Source: Roseihalotalea indica
Lineage (GTDB): Bacteria > Bacteroidota > Bacteroidia > Cytophagales > Cyclobacteriaceae
NCBI RefSeq assembly: GCF_022458895.1
Contig: NZ_JAINFL010000014.1
Location: 62,001-126,000 of the forward strand
Length of the DNA stretch: 64,000 nt
Direction of reading: 5' to 3'
Shown piece by piece: positions 32,209-41,283 of the stretch. The notes below the pieces were generated by a model. The model had not been told where the DNA came from and searched no databases. It saw only the letters and a program-made list of their open reading frames with translations. Every line of letters begins with the position of its first letter. Positions within the stretch are counted from its first letter, which is position 1. The position numbers and the translations under genes were made by a program.

Positions 32209-33030
32209 TTATCCCAACGTTACGTCCAGCGTGAGCATAATAATCAGGCCAAGCATGAGGCCCAGCGTGGCAATGCGTTCGTTGCCCCGGGAGTGAGTTT
32301 CAGGGATAATCTCATCGCTGATGACATAGAGCATGGCTCCGGCGGCAAAGCCCATGGCATACGGCACAATAGGTTGGGCAATTGCTACGGCCCAGGCTCC
32401 AAAAAGTGCCAGCGGAATTTCTACGAGTCCGGCCCGAATGCCGGTTATGGCCGCGTAGAAGAGGCCACCCAACCCGGCATTACGAGCGGCTACAGCTACG
32501 GCCAACCCCTCCGGGATATTCTGAATGCCAATTCCGAACATGAGCGATAAGGCATTATCGAGGTTTTCTGCCCCAAAGCTCACGCCTACAGCCAGTCCTT
32601 CAGGCATGTTATGCAGCGTGATAGCCACAATAAAAAGCACTACAGACATAAGCTTGGAATTTTTGGCGCGCGCCTGTTCCGTATCTTCTGCGTTTTCTTC
32701 TTTTCGGATGCGACCGGTAATCAGAATATGTACATGGGGTACCCAGGCATCAGCTCGATCCAGAAACAACGTGCCGAGCACAATACCGATCAGTACGGCC
32801 AGCATGCCTCCTTCCTCAATACCGGGCAGAATCAAACTGGTAAAGCTGGCTGCCAGCATGACTCCAGCGGCAAAACCCAGGGCTCCGTCCAGCAAGCGTT
32901 CAGAAGGTTTTCGAACCAGTAAAATAGCCAATGCTCCCAGCATATTAAGGAATGTAATGACTACTCCGCCGGCCAGCCCCTGTAATACGGTATTGTCACC
33001 AACAATGCGTAAAAAAAGATCTTTGAACAT
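32209..33030 (-). CDS. ZIP-family divalent metal transporter
   Basis: 273 aa, eight predicted helices. Diagnostic metal-site motifs HNMPEGLAVGVSFG in helix 4 and QNIPEGLAVA in helix 5 match ZupT/ZIP transporters that import zinc or iron through the inner membrane. A cytosolic loop (ITGRIRKEENAEDTEQARAK) lacks the histidine cluster of some ZIPs. Third in a minus-strand set after a TonB receptor and a thioredoxin, with a 38-bp gap, so it likely completes the import path. Confidence 0.92.
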   Translation of the reverse strand: MFKDLFLRIVGDNTVLQGLAGGVVITFLNMLGALAILLVRKPSERLLDGALGFAAGVMLAASFTSLILPGIEEGGMLAVLIGIVLGTLFLDRADAWVPHVHILITGRIRKEENAEDTEQARAKNSKLMSVVLFIVAITLHNMPEGLAVGVSFGAENLDNALSLMFGIGIQNIPEGLAVAVAARNAGLGGLFYAAITGIRAGLVEIPLALFGAWAVAIAQPIVPYAMGFAAGAMLYVISDEIIPETHSRGNERIATLGLMLGLIIMLTLDVTLG

Positions 33031-33068
33031 AAGTTTACTTACTAAAAAGGTTAAAGAGTATGGTGTCG

Positions 33069-33563
33069 TTATAATCTATCGGCTCGGATGTCAGTGTTTA
33101 GCGTTTCCAGAATAGTGATCAATTCCGGTGCTCTTGTAAATCCTGCCTGCTGGTAAATAATCTGATAATCTGCATTCAGGAAACAAAGCGTAGGAAGTGT
33201 CAGCTTTCCATCAATCTGGCCCAGTACCTGAGCCAATTCGTGTTGCCCGGTGCCGTTTCCACTAGGCTGGTAATGAAAAATCTGGTTGCGGATTGTAATA
33301 TCCTGTTGCGATTCCGCATCCATCGTGACCATATAAAAAGCACTATCCAACCAGGTAGCGATTTCTTCATTCTGGAACGTAGTGTGCTCCATAGCTTTAC
33401 AGTAACGACACCATTCAGCGTAAATAAATACCAGTACTGGTTTGGCTTCAATCTGTTGCAGGCTATCCAGTTGTTGGAAGGTGAGCGCACCACTGAATTG
33501 AGCCTGAATACTGGTGGCATTCAGAACCGTAATGAACATACCAATGAGCAGTATACGTACCAT
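33069..33563 (-). CDS. Exported thioredoxin-fold protein
   Basis: 164 aa with signal peptide (ILLIGMFITVLNATSIQAQ). A thioredoxin-like domain contains YAEWCRYCKAMEHTTFQNEE with the redox pair Cys52-Cys55, the WCxxC form of DsbD-gamma/SoxW-like proteins, and a cis-Pro context TLPTLCF. It probably keeps cysteines of a partner reduced in the periplasm. It is 9 bp from the receptor gene, whose plug carries a CNVC pair, a plausible client. Confidence 0.87.
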   Translation of the reverse strand: MVRILLIGMFITVLNATSIQAQFSGALTFQQLDSLQQIEAKPVLVFIYAEWCRYCKAMEHTTFQNEEIATWLDSAFYMVTMDAESQQDITIRNQIFHYQPSGNGTGQHELAQVLGQIDGKLTLPTLCFLNADYQIIYQQAGFTRAPELITILETLNTDIRADRL

Positions 33564-33572
33564 AGCGTAAGA

Positions 33573-35873
33573 TTATGGAATAGTATACCTTACTCCTAAA
33601 AACCCTCGAGTGCCTTGGTTAGGAGCGTATACGTAGGCCGGGTCAAACGAAAGCGCATAGGGGTTATTAGGGGTGGGAAGTACCTGCCCGCCTTCACCAA
33701 AAGTCACATTCTTGTCAAAAGGGTCATCAGGACGGGCAATGCTGTTAGCGGGTGGAGTAAAGTTTAGCAAGTTTTTTACCCCACCGTAAACCTCCCACGG
33801 GCCGCCGGGCTGGCTCCAGGTGAGCTGAATATTCTGTAAACTCCACCAGGGTGACATCTCATCTCGCGGGTCTAACGGGCCAAGTACCGGAAGCCGCATG
33901 GGGCCATAGAGGTTCCCGGTATAATCAATACCCAGATGAAGTGGGGCAATGGTATAAGAAACTGCCCACACCCCGGTCCAACGCTCGGTTAGCATGGGGC
34001 GGCGGCGTTGCAAATTTCCCTCTGCATCCTCTTCGGCAAAAAACACATTCATGTAGGTACCACCGGCCAGTACTTTAATGCCATTAGAAAATTCAGTGTC
34101 CAGGTTAAGCGATACTCCCTGAGTAACGGCGTAGGCATCCAGGTTGCGGTAAATGATTTTATTAGGGTCCGTGTCGTAATCGGGTAGAATCTGATTGGTA
34201 AAATAAGTGTGCCAGGCAGTGGCATCCAGCCCGATATAAGAGCCGTCGTTCAGATAGAATTTGCGAATGTAGTTCAGGTTTACATTATAGCTCTGTTCGG
34301 GAGCCAGTTCCTCCTCAATCACCACCTCACGCGACCCGGTAAGAGCGGCATGTTCCTCAGTAAAAAGATTGACCACGCGGAAACCTGTTCCGGCATTCAA
34401 CCGGAGAATATTGTTATCATTAATACTAAGCTTGTAGGCCAGGCGAGGTGTCCAGATGTTGCCATGCTCCGAATTGTAATCGTAGCGCATTCCCAGCAGT
34501 AACTTTTGCTGTTTGGTTAACGAAATATCATCCTGCACAAACAATCCCGGAAGCCAGGTAATGTCGGGCTGATTATCGTTTTCCTCGGCAGTGGCGGTGG
34601 TGTTGTCATCGTAATATGTGTAGCGCAGGGCTGTTCCAAATAGTAAATCGTGATTACTCAGTGGTTTGTCCCAGGTAAGTTGACCGAACCCGATCTTTTG
34701 GTCGGCCATATAAGGAATATTGCCGTAGTATGAGTTCTGGTTGTGAGAATTAAGCGAAAAAGCCAGTAGCATTTTTTCTTCAATTGGTAACTGATAGTTT
34801 CCAATCAGTTCCCACCGCTGGGTGTAGATACTCTCGCCATACAGACTGTCACCTCCGCGAAATTCCGGGCCCCATGCGGTTTCTCCTCCCCAGCGGTCTT
34901 CGTACAGGTAACGCCCGGCCAGCGAAAACAAGCGGTTGTCGCGCCGGGAAATATTCCACTTCTGAAATACCGAAATCCGGTTTTGTAAGGTCACATCAGT
35001 AAACCCGTCGCCATTATTATCAACCGGATTGTTATAGTTGTAGTAGTTAACGCCGGTTAGTACAGATGCTTTTTCGCCCAACTTGAATGTATGACCCAGA
35101 TCAATGTTGTAATCCTGCCAGGTTGTGGTCATAACATCTACTGAAAGGGGCGAGGTATTCTGAGGATCTTTGGTAATAATATTAATCAGCCCACCTACTG
35201 CCTCCGAACCATATAATGAAGAAGCCGGTCCCTTCACAATTTCGACGCGGCGAATCATAGAATTAGGGATGCCGAAAAGCCCGTAGACCGAAGAGAGCCC
35301 ACTGACAATGGGCATGCCATCAATCAAGATCATGGTGTAAGGACCTTCCAGCCCATTGATATGAATATCGCCAGTATTGCATACGTTGCAGTTGAGTTGA
35401 GGACGCACCCCGTTTACATTTTGCAAAGCATCGTACACGGTGGGAGTGGGGTTCTTTTTAAAAAAAGTGGGGTTGTATACTTCTACCGGCACCGGGCTTT
35501 CCAGCCGGTTTACTTCCTTTAAAGTACCGGTAACTACTACTTCATCCAGTGCATTTGCACTTTCTGCCACGTTAATATTGACAGTGAGTTGTTCTCCTTT
35601 AGCCAGAGATACATTTTTATTAGCCGGCTCATAACCAACGCTGCTGGCCCTTAGCTTATAGGAGCCCTCATCTAACTTCGTAATCTGGTAAAAGCCTGCT
35701 CCATTGGCTGATGCCCCCTGAGAAGTGCCTACAACCTCAATATTGGCAAAAGGTACTGGTTCTCCAGACGAGGTAATAATGCCGGAAATGGATGCAGTCT
35801 GGGCTACCCCTGGAGTAAGGGATACCCAATTTAGACTAAAAACTATTCCGGCAGCCAAAATACAACCTTTCAT
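33573..35873 (-). CDS. TonB-dependent outer-membrane receptor, probable metal receptor
   Basis: 766 aa. Signal peptide, then a carboxypeptidase-regulatory-like domain at ~27-105, a TonB-box-like DEVVVTGT (110-117), plug at ~125-235 with NCNVCNTGDIHINGLEGPYT (Cys162 and Cys165) and VEIVKGPASSLYGSEAVGG, and a 22-strand-type barrel. It is not a SusC; no SusD partner follows. The Cys pair in the plug and the ZIP transporter in the same set point to a metal or metal-chelate ligand. A 7-4-7 dyad lies 55 bp upstream of the start. Ligand unproven. Confidence 0.88.
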   Translation of the reverse strand: MKGCILAAGIVFSLNWVSLTPGVAQTASISGIITSSGEPVPFANIEVVGTSQGASANGAGFYQITKLDEGSYKLRASSVGYEPANKNVSLAKGEQLTVNINVAESANALDEVVVTGTLKEVNRLESPVPVEVYNPTFFKKNPTPTVYDALQNVNGVRPQLNCNVCNTGDIHINGLEGPYTMILIDGMPIVSGLSSVYGLFGIPNSMIRRVEIVKGPASSLYGSEAVGGLINIITKDPQNTSPLSVDVMTTTWQDYNIDLGHTFKLGEKASVLTGVNYYNYNNPVDNNGDGFTDVTLQNRISVFQKWNISRRDNRLFSLAGRYLYEDRWGGETAWGPEFRGGDSLYGESIYTQRWELIGNYQLPIEEKMLLAFSLNSHNQNSYYGNIPYMADQKIGFGQLTWDKPLSNHDLLFGTALRYTYYDDNTTATAEENDNQPDITWLPGLFVQDDISLTKQQKLLLGMRYDYNSEHGNIWTPRLAYKLSINDNNILRLNAGTGFRVVNLFTEEHAALTGSREVVIEEELAPEQSYNVNLNYIRKFYLNDGSYIGLDATAWHTYFTNQILPDYDTDPNKIIYRNLDAYAVTQGVSLNLDTEFSNGIKVLAGGTYMNVFFAEEDAEGNLQRRRPMLTERWTGVWAVSYTIAPLHLGIDYTGNLYGPMRLPVLGPLDPRDEMSPWWSLQNIQLTWSQPGGPWEVYGGVKNLLNFTPPANSIARPDDPFDKNVTFGEGGQVLPTPNNPYALSFDPAYVYAPNQGTRGFLGVRYTIP

Positions 35874-35927
35874 CGCAGTACATTTTAGACAAAGGTAAAT
35901 GTTAATGTTTTATAAACCTAAAAATAA

Positions 35928-35945
35928 ATTTAGACTATTCTAAAT
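35928..35945. promoter_or_regulatory. Dyad upstream of the metal receptor operon
   Basis: ATTTAGA-CTAT-TCTAAAT, perfect 7-4-7, with a further half-site TTTTAGAC at 35883-35890. The geometry and AT-rich half-sites suit a metalloregulator of the Fur or DtxR type. It is the only clear feature in the gene-free 35874-36391. Confidence 0.6.
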
Positions 35946-36391
35946 ATTTAACGACAATTTTTTAATTCTGTTCTGAAATGAGCTAGAAGGTGCTGTTACA
36001 TGATCAAACAAATAGTTGTTCTAGTTTATAGAAACAGGTATTAGCGGGGGATAACAGCAGGATACCAAACAAAGGCAGAAATTATTATTCAGCGTTCTTT
36101 GATTACTGCCAAAGCCTATCTGTTAATTAAGATTTGTAGCTATTGCTGATTGACAAGGTGAAGAAATACTAGATAGGCGAACTCTACTATTTATTAAAAT
36201 GAGGAAGAGTTGTAATCTGCTTATTAGTAAGCTTATTCTTAGGAAAAAAATGTTTGTAAGCTATCAGGGTAGCTATTAAAGGGCTAAAACCAAATTGTAA
36301 GTTTTATAGAAGCGAAGTTTGAGGATGAATAAGTAGCTAAGTCAATTACTCCTTGATATGGATGTAATTGAAGGATCCTAAAGAAATAAAT

Positions 36392-36562
36392 CTAGCTTTT
36401 TGTACGCAGTCTAAGCATGTTTTCTAACGCAGACATCTGTTGGTTGTATTTGTTAAGCAATCTTTGAGCGGCAATAAGGTTTTGAAACGATAAAGTGTCA
36501 GTGTCCTGAAGGTTTTGATAAATTCCGTGCAATTGTTCGGTAAGGACTGTCTGTTTTTTCAT
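36392..36562 (-). CDS. 56-aa helical protein, unknown
   Basis: Short frame starting MKKQTVLTEQLHGIYQNLQD and ending ENMLRLRTKS. Almost entirely helix-prone with a heptad-like pattern of Leu/Ile, so a coiled-coil or small adaptor is possible. No membrane segment or signal. It stands alone between long gene-free stretches. Codon structure is good, but there is no second supporting line of evidence. Confidence 0.5.
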   Translation of the reverse strand: MKKQTVLTEQLHGIYQNLQDTDTLSFQNLIAAQRLLNKYNQQMSALENMLRLRTKS

Positions 36563-37347
36563 AATCTTGTTTTCTAATTGTATTACCTAATTAGTAATAT
36601 TCAATCAGTATGCAGAAAGTTGGTAATTGGTATTTTAGAGCTGATTGAAACAACTTTTTCAGCAAAAATTATTTTATCAAAGATTTGATATTCAGCGTTT
36701 TGTGAATAAATGTTGCTGTGATTATTTTGTGGAAAGATAAATAGTGATGAGGCAAGTCATTTTTATAAAATGTCCCAAATGGGGATTTTGAGATGTTATA
36801 TTCTTTTTTTGGGATATAGTCCCGGTTTGAATCAACTACTTTTCTTATTCTTAAGCGGCAAACCAGAAATTAAAGCTGAGCTGGATAAGCGCCTGCATAC
36901 CTGGAAAACCATTGAGCGATAAAGATGGTTAATCCTTGGAAATTCATAGAAAAGTTGCTTGAGCCATATCTTCTAAAGTAAGGTGCTTGCAGAAAACGCC
37001 TGTTATCTAAGTAATAAGTCTTACGAGCTTGATAACTATGAAATTTATCAATATGAACTTGCTTGTTATTAGAAGAAATGGGTTGTCAATCAGCATCTAG
37101 TGGTGTGGATCATGGCAAGACAAGATAGCAGACTGCACTGGTGAGATTAAAAAAGGGAATTCATCAAGCTAGTAGTAAGAAAGAGTCGGGGAAAGTATCA
37201 TTGCTTAGTAGTCTGATTTTTACAAAAATATATACTTTGAAATAACCATATTTGTAAACTGCTAATTATAAAACGTTAATTCTATCTCGCTCCAAACCAG
37301 ATTCTATAATCAATCTTGGTGCTTACTGACAAATACTGATATCAAAA
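36563..37347. other. Gene-free 785-bp stretch
   Basis: No credible complete gene. 36851-36922 on the plus strand reads as a coding-like tail SGKPEIKAELDKRLHTWKT plus IER and stop, but no start or upstream domain accompanies it; it may be the remnant of a lost gene. The right end should contain the promoter of the sulfatase. Confidence 0.4.
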
Positions 37348-39027
37348 ATGTTAAGAAACTTTTTCCTGTATCTATTCGCGGCAGGCACTGTACTTAATGG
37401 GTGTTCTTTTCAAAATGAGCCAGAAGCAGAAAGCTCCCGGCCCAATATTATTTTAATTATGGCGGACGATATGGGGTTTTCTGATGCGGGTTGCTACGGG
37501 GGAGAGATCAAAACACCTAACTTAGATTATCTGGCCAATAACGGACTTCGTTTTACCCAGTTTTACAATACCTCCCGTTGCTGTCCAACCCGCGCTTCGC
37601 TGCTCACCGGTTTGTATAACCATCAGGCGGGCATTGGGGGAATGACGACTGAAACCGGGCAGGATGGATACCGGGGGCACCTGGTGGAGAGTTCCGTCAC
37701 GCTGGCTGAAGTGCTGAAGGAAGCCGGATACCATACCGGAATGGTGGGTAAGTGGCACGTGTCTAATACCATTGTGCAGGAAAACCCTGAGGAGCAACTG
37801 AACTGGCTGAACCATCAGGCTTCTTATCCCGAATTTTCTCCTCTGGATCAGTATCCGGTAAGCCGCGGGTTTGAGAAGTATTACGGTAACATCTGGGGAG
37901 TAGTCGATTTCTTTGATCCCTTCAGCTTGGTAAATGGCACCGATGCTGTAGAAAGCGTGCCTGAGAACTATTACCATACCGATGCCATTAATGACAGCAC
38001 TTCGGCCTATATCCGGGCTTTTAGTCAGGATGAAAACCCTTTCTTTTTGTATGTGGCCCATACGGCTCCGCACTGGCCCCTCCACGCGCTGCCGGAAGAC
38101 ATTGAGAAGTATTCCGAGACCTACACCGAAGGCTGGGATGCCATTCGGAAAGCACGATACCAGCGCATGGTGCAGCAGGGGCTGAGCGACTCTACTCTGT
38201 ACCCGCTGACGGCCCGATGGGAAAATGACTTAGCCTGGGAAGATAACCCGGACCGCGACTGGGACGCCCGCGCCATGGCCGTACATGCCGCCATGATTGA
38301 TCGTATGGATCAGGGCATTGGCCGGATTATTGAAACCCTGCGGGAAACCGGAGAGCTGGATAATACCTTAATCCTGTTTCTGAGTGATAACGGCGCCAGC
38401 CCGGAGGACTGCATGCGCTACGGTCCCGGCTTTGACCGACCCAGCCAGACTCGGGACGGGGAAGAGATCACCTACCCGGTAGACAAGGATGTGATGCCGG
38501 GACCACAGACTACCTTTACCTCTATTGGAGAACGTTGGGCCAATGTGGCTAACACTCCCTTCCGTTACTGGAAAATGCAGTCTTTCGAAGGCGGAGTACA
38601 TACCCCTATGATTGCCCATTGGCCGCAGGGCATCACTACCGAAAAAGGCAGTGTGACCGATCAGGTAGGGCACGTCATGGATTTTATGGCAACCTTTGTA
38701 GAGCTAGCCCAGGCTGATTATCCTACCCAGTATAATAGTCACTCAATTACTCCATTACAGGGGATGAGTTTAGCCCCTATTTTCCGGGGGGAAAGACGCA
38801 CCGGGCACCCAACACTGTTTAACGAACACATGGGCGGGCGTTACGTGCGTACCGCTAACTGGAAGCAGGTAGCCCTGAATGGCGATAGTCCCTGGGAGCT
38901 GTATCGTATTAATGAAGATCGTACTGAAACTACAAATGTGGCCGAACAGCATCCGGAAGTGGTTCAGGAGTTAGATAGTTTATGGCAGAAATGGGCACAG
39001 GCAAACAGTGTGCTTCCTAAACCATAA
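37348..39027 (+). CDS. Family S1 sulfatase (formylglycine-type arylsulfatase)
   Basis: 559 aa. The lipoprotein signal has Cys19 (GTVLNGC). Metal-binding start PNIILIMADDMGFSD, then the sulfatase signature RCCPTRASLLTG, with Cys78 of C-C-P-T-R the residue converted to formylglycine; the second signature GYHTGMVGKWHVS follows. It hydrolyses sulfate esters, of glycans or aryl compounds, in the envelope. A formylglycine-generating enzyme is not in the window. Arylsulfatase A-like length (about 500-560). Not adjacent to the SusC/D locus, so a shared substrate is speculation. Confidence 0.94.
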   Translation: MLRNFFLYLFAAGTVLNGCSFQNEPEAESSRPNIILIMADDMGFSDAGCYGGEIKTPNLDYLANNGLRFTQFYNTSRCCPTRASLLTGLYNHQAGIGGMTTETGQDGYRGHLVESSVTLAEVLKEAGYHTGMVGKWHVSNTIVQENPEEQLNWLNHQASYPEFSPLDQYPVSRGFEKYYGNIWGVVDFFDPFSLVNGTDAVESVPENYYHTDAINDSTSAYIRAFSQDENPFFLYVAHTAPHWPLHALPEDIEKYSETYTEGWDAIRKARYQRMVQQGLSDSTLYPLTARWENDLAWEDNPDRDWDARAMAVHAAMIDRMDQGIGRIIETLRETGELDNTLILFLSDNGASPEDCMRYGPGFDRPSQTRDGEEITYPVDKDVMPGPQTTFTSIGERWANVANTPFRYWKMQSFEGGVHTPMIAHWPQGITTEKGSVTDQVGHVMDFMATFVELAQADYPTQYNSHSITPLQGMSLAPIFRGERRTGHPTLFNEHMGGRYVRTANWKQVALNGDSPWELYRINEDRTETTNVAEQHPEVVQELDSLWQKWAQANSVLPKP

Positions 39028-39069
39028 ATAGAAGATTGCAAAATTGAAACTTTCAGGTTTCTATGGGGA

Positions 39070-39195
39070 GTCTTATCTAACCGGGCAGGTCTGACTTTGC
39101 AAATAAGTGTGATCGGAGGTGGTCAGCGGGAGGCTGTACAGGAAACCTGCCACCCGCTTCCTGGTAGGTCGTTGAAGAAATCAGAAAAATGTCTA
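39070..39195 (+). repeat. Dispersed palindromic repeat, copy 5
   Basis: Left segment TCTTATCTAACCGGGCAGGT matches copy 1; ATCGGAGGTGGTCAGCGGGA (39112-39131) and CTGCCACCCGCTTCC form the imperfect hairpin; the right end GAAGAAATCAGAAAAATGTC matches the tail of copies 1 and 2. Confidence 0.72.
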
Positions 39196-39269
39196 ATATT
39201 TTTAGGCTTGTGCTGAAGTGAGCCCCTTCAGGAAATGATCTTTTTAGCATCTAAATCCGCTCCAAACCA

Positions 39270-40652
39270 TTAAGCCTTCTTTAAACCTTCCTGCCAGGGT
39301 CCGGTGATAGCCAGGGTCAGGCCGGCATCCTGAATGTTGACAAAATAGGTTTCGCCGGAAGGAGAGAAGACCCCACCGGCAAATTCAGAGGGAAAGCCTA
39401 CATTTTCTCCTAACTTGTAAAGTTCACCCTGGCGAGTTACTCCTACAATAAAAGGGTGCGGGTCATCTTCGCAAAGCATCAGATCGCCCCAGGGAGTAAT
39501 GGTCAGGTTATCACAGCTTTTTAGCAGATCGGTATCTTCAGATTCCAGGAATAGCTCGAGTTGGCCCGGAGCTTCTTTCTCCTGGTCTGTTCCTTCGTAG
39601 GGGCTAGGCACATAGCGGAAAACCTGCCCGGCACCAATTTTACCACCATTAGTGCAGGCAAAAAACAACTCATTCTCTCCAAACCACATCCCCTCGCCGC
39701 GGGCAAAGCGAGCCGCGCCCTGATCAAATCCGCGGTAACGCAGGTCATCTTCGGGAGAGTCCACATCTTGCAGGTCTATCCATTCTATGGTCATGGGTTG
39801 GCGGAGTGGCATCTTCGGCCCATCCAGGTCTTTCCAGTTACGGGTATCAAAGCTCGGTTGCTCTTTCACTACCAATGCCTGTAACCTGCCGCCTTGGCTG
39901 AGTTGCTCAGATACATGCGGAATAAAGCGGTAGATGATTCCATCCGGGCGATCTTCGGTCTGATACACAATGCTGGTTTTTGGATCAATTGAAACGGCTT
40001 CATGATTAAAGCGTCCCATCTCCTTTAGGGGCATGGGGTCAACCAGTTGTGGCTTACGAGAGGCCGGAACTTCAAAGTTATAGCCATGATTTTTTTCCAT
40101 CGTGCCATCGGCCCGGTCGGTATTTTCTTCGCAGCTAATCCAACTGCCCCAGGGTGTAAGGCCACCAGCACAGTTTCGGTTAGTACCTGTCAGACTGAGG
40201 TATGAGGTTTCTACTTCACCGGTCTTTTCATTATACACCAGGGTTGAGGTACCGCCAGTAGAGGGCGTTTTTCCACTTCCGAAATCATACACTTTTTTAC
40301 GATTCATTTTATCCAGTAACGATAGTCCTTTTCCATAAGGGCCATCATCACTGCCCGGATCAATCTCGTGGTTTCGGATGAGAATGAGGCGACCCTGTTT
40401 GTCCGCAAACGTAGCCATACCATCCGGCCGGCCTGGGCTGTAAAAGCCGTCACTCATCCGGTCGCCCGCGCGCGAGATGATACGGTAAGAGAAACCTTCG
40501 GGCAGATTTAGTATGCCATTGGGGTCTTTCTTAAGAGGGCCGTAGCCAAACGCTTCATTTTTGGGCAATGCCTGTACCAGGCGGTTGAGTCCCAGAAAGC
40601 CTATGCTAACAATGCTGGCAGACTGTATAAACTGGCGTCGGGAAGTTTTCAT
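39270..40652 (-). CDS. PhoX/DUF839 family phosphatase with Tat signal
   Basis: 460 aa from the ATG at 40652, which opens MKTSRRQFIQSASIVSIGFL, a twin-arginine signal; an upstream in-frame start would bury it. The mature protein carries PhoX-family segments PEGFSYRIISRAGDRMSDG, GGLTPWGSWISCEEN, FNHEAVSIDPKTSIVYQTED and ITPWGDLMLCEDDP. PhoX enzymes are calcium/iron-dependent alkaline phosphatases folded with cofactor in the cytoplasm before Tat export. Length is at the short end for the family. It liberates phosphate in the periplasm. Overlaps nothing; 17 bp separates it from the Nudix gene. Confidence 0.88.
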   Translation of the reverse strand: MKTSRRQFIQSASIVSIGFLGLNRLVQALPKNEAFGYGPLKKDPNGILNLPEGFSYRIISRAGDRMSDGFYSPGRPDGMATFADKQGRLILIRNHEIDPGSDDGPYGKGLSLLDKMNRKKVYDFGSGKTPSTGGTSTLVYNEKTGEVETSYLSLTGTNRNCAGGLTPWGSWISCEENTDRADGTMEKNHGYNFEVPASRKPQLVDPMPLKEMGRFNHEAVSIDPKTSIVYQTEDRPDGIIYRFIPHVSEQLSQGGRLQALVVKEQPSFDTRNWKDLDGPKMPLRQPMTIEWIDLQDVDSPEDDLRYRGFDQGAARFARGEGMWFGENELFFACTNGGKIGAGQVFRYVPSPYEGTDQEKEAPGQLELFLESEDTDLLKSCDNLTITPWGDLMLCEDDPHPFIVGVTRQGELYKLGENVGFPSEFAGGVFSPSGETYFVNIQDAGLTLAITGPWQEGLKKA

Positions 40653-40668
40653 ATTCTTTGTGTAGTTA

Positions 40669-41088
40669 TCAGAAAAGAAGCTGCTGGTTGTGCAGCCAAC
40701 GGAAAATGATTTTGTCAACCGGACCTACTCTTTCAATATCAGCGTAGCTGAACCAATCCATTTCGTCAATCTCCGCTGCCGGTTGGAGGGAGCCATGATA
40801 CGTAGCTGTATAACATTGCATCTTAACTTCTACTCCTTGGGGCTGCCCGTGGGCCTGAGCCTGAAAAGTGCCTATCAGGGCCAGCGAAGAGGAAGTGAGT
40901 TCAACGGATAGTTCCTCCCGAATTTCCCGAAGCAAGGCCTGCGCATCGGATTCTCCCGGCTCCCGCTTTCCGCCCGGAATATAAAAAGTGTCTTTACCCC
41001 GGCTGCGGGTCATCAGTATTTTCTCATCCTGTAACTCAATCCAGGCGAGTTTGTCAATATAAGAGGGAGGCGTATCGGTGGACTTCAT
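40669..41088 (-). CDS. Nudix hydrolase
   Basis: 139 aa from the ATG at 41088 (family-like YIDKLAWIELQDEKILM follows); an ATG at 41112 adds 8 residues. The Nudix box is GGKREPGESDAQALLREIRE followed by ELSV, with the final Gly of the consensus replaced by Ser. It hydrolyses a nucleoside diphosphate linked to another moiety, probably house-cleaning of oxidised nucleotides; substrate unknown. Located just upstream of phoX on the same strand. Confidence 0.9.
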   Translation of the reverse strand: MKSTDTPPSYIDKLAWIELQDEKILMTRSRGKDTFYIPGGKREPGESDAQALLREIREELSVELTSSSLALIGTFQAQAHGQPQGVEVKMQCYTATYHGSLQPAAEIDEMDWFSYADIERVGPVDKIIFRWLHNQQLLF

Positions 41089-41283
41089 TGTAAAAACCAG
41101 AGAGACAAACATACAAAACGAAATGGGGAGAAATATTAAGAAATTGTTAATCCTGAATAGATGCAGGAGAAGTTTTGATGATCATCGTATCAAGAATAGT
41201 CTGCGCTATTTTCAGGTAGTTTTTCGTATCTTAATGGTTACCAATGGCCTCCGTACGGATACTAACCACTAAAACCTACTGCC

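Noticed and set aside
32525..33115. 196-codon plus-strand frame over the ZIP gene
   Set aside because: Serine/proline-rich shadow; the minus strand has clear ZIP motifs.
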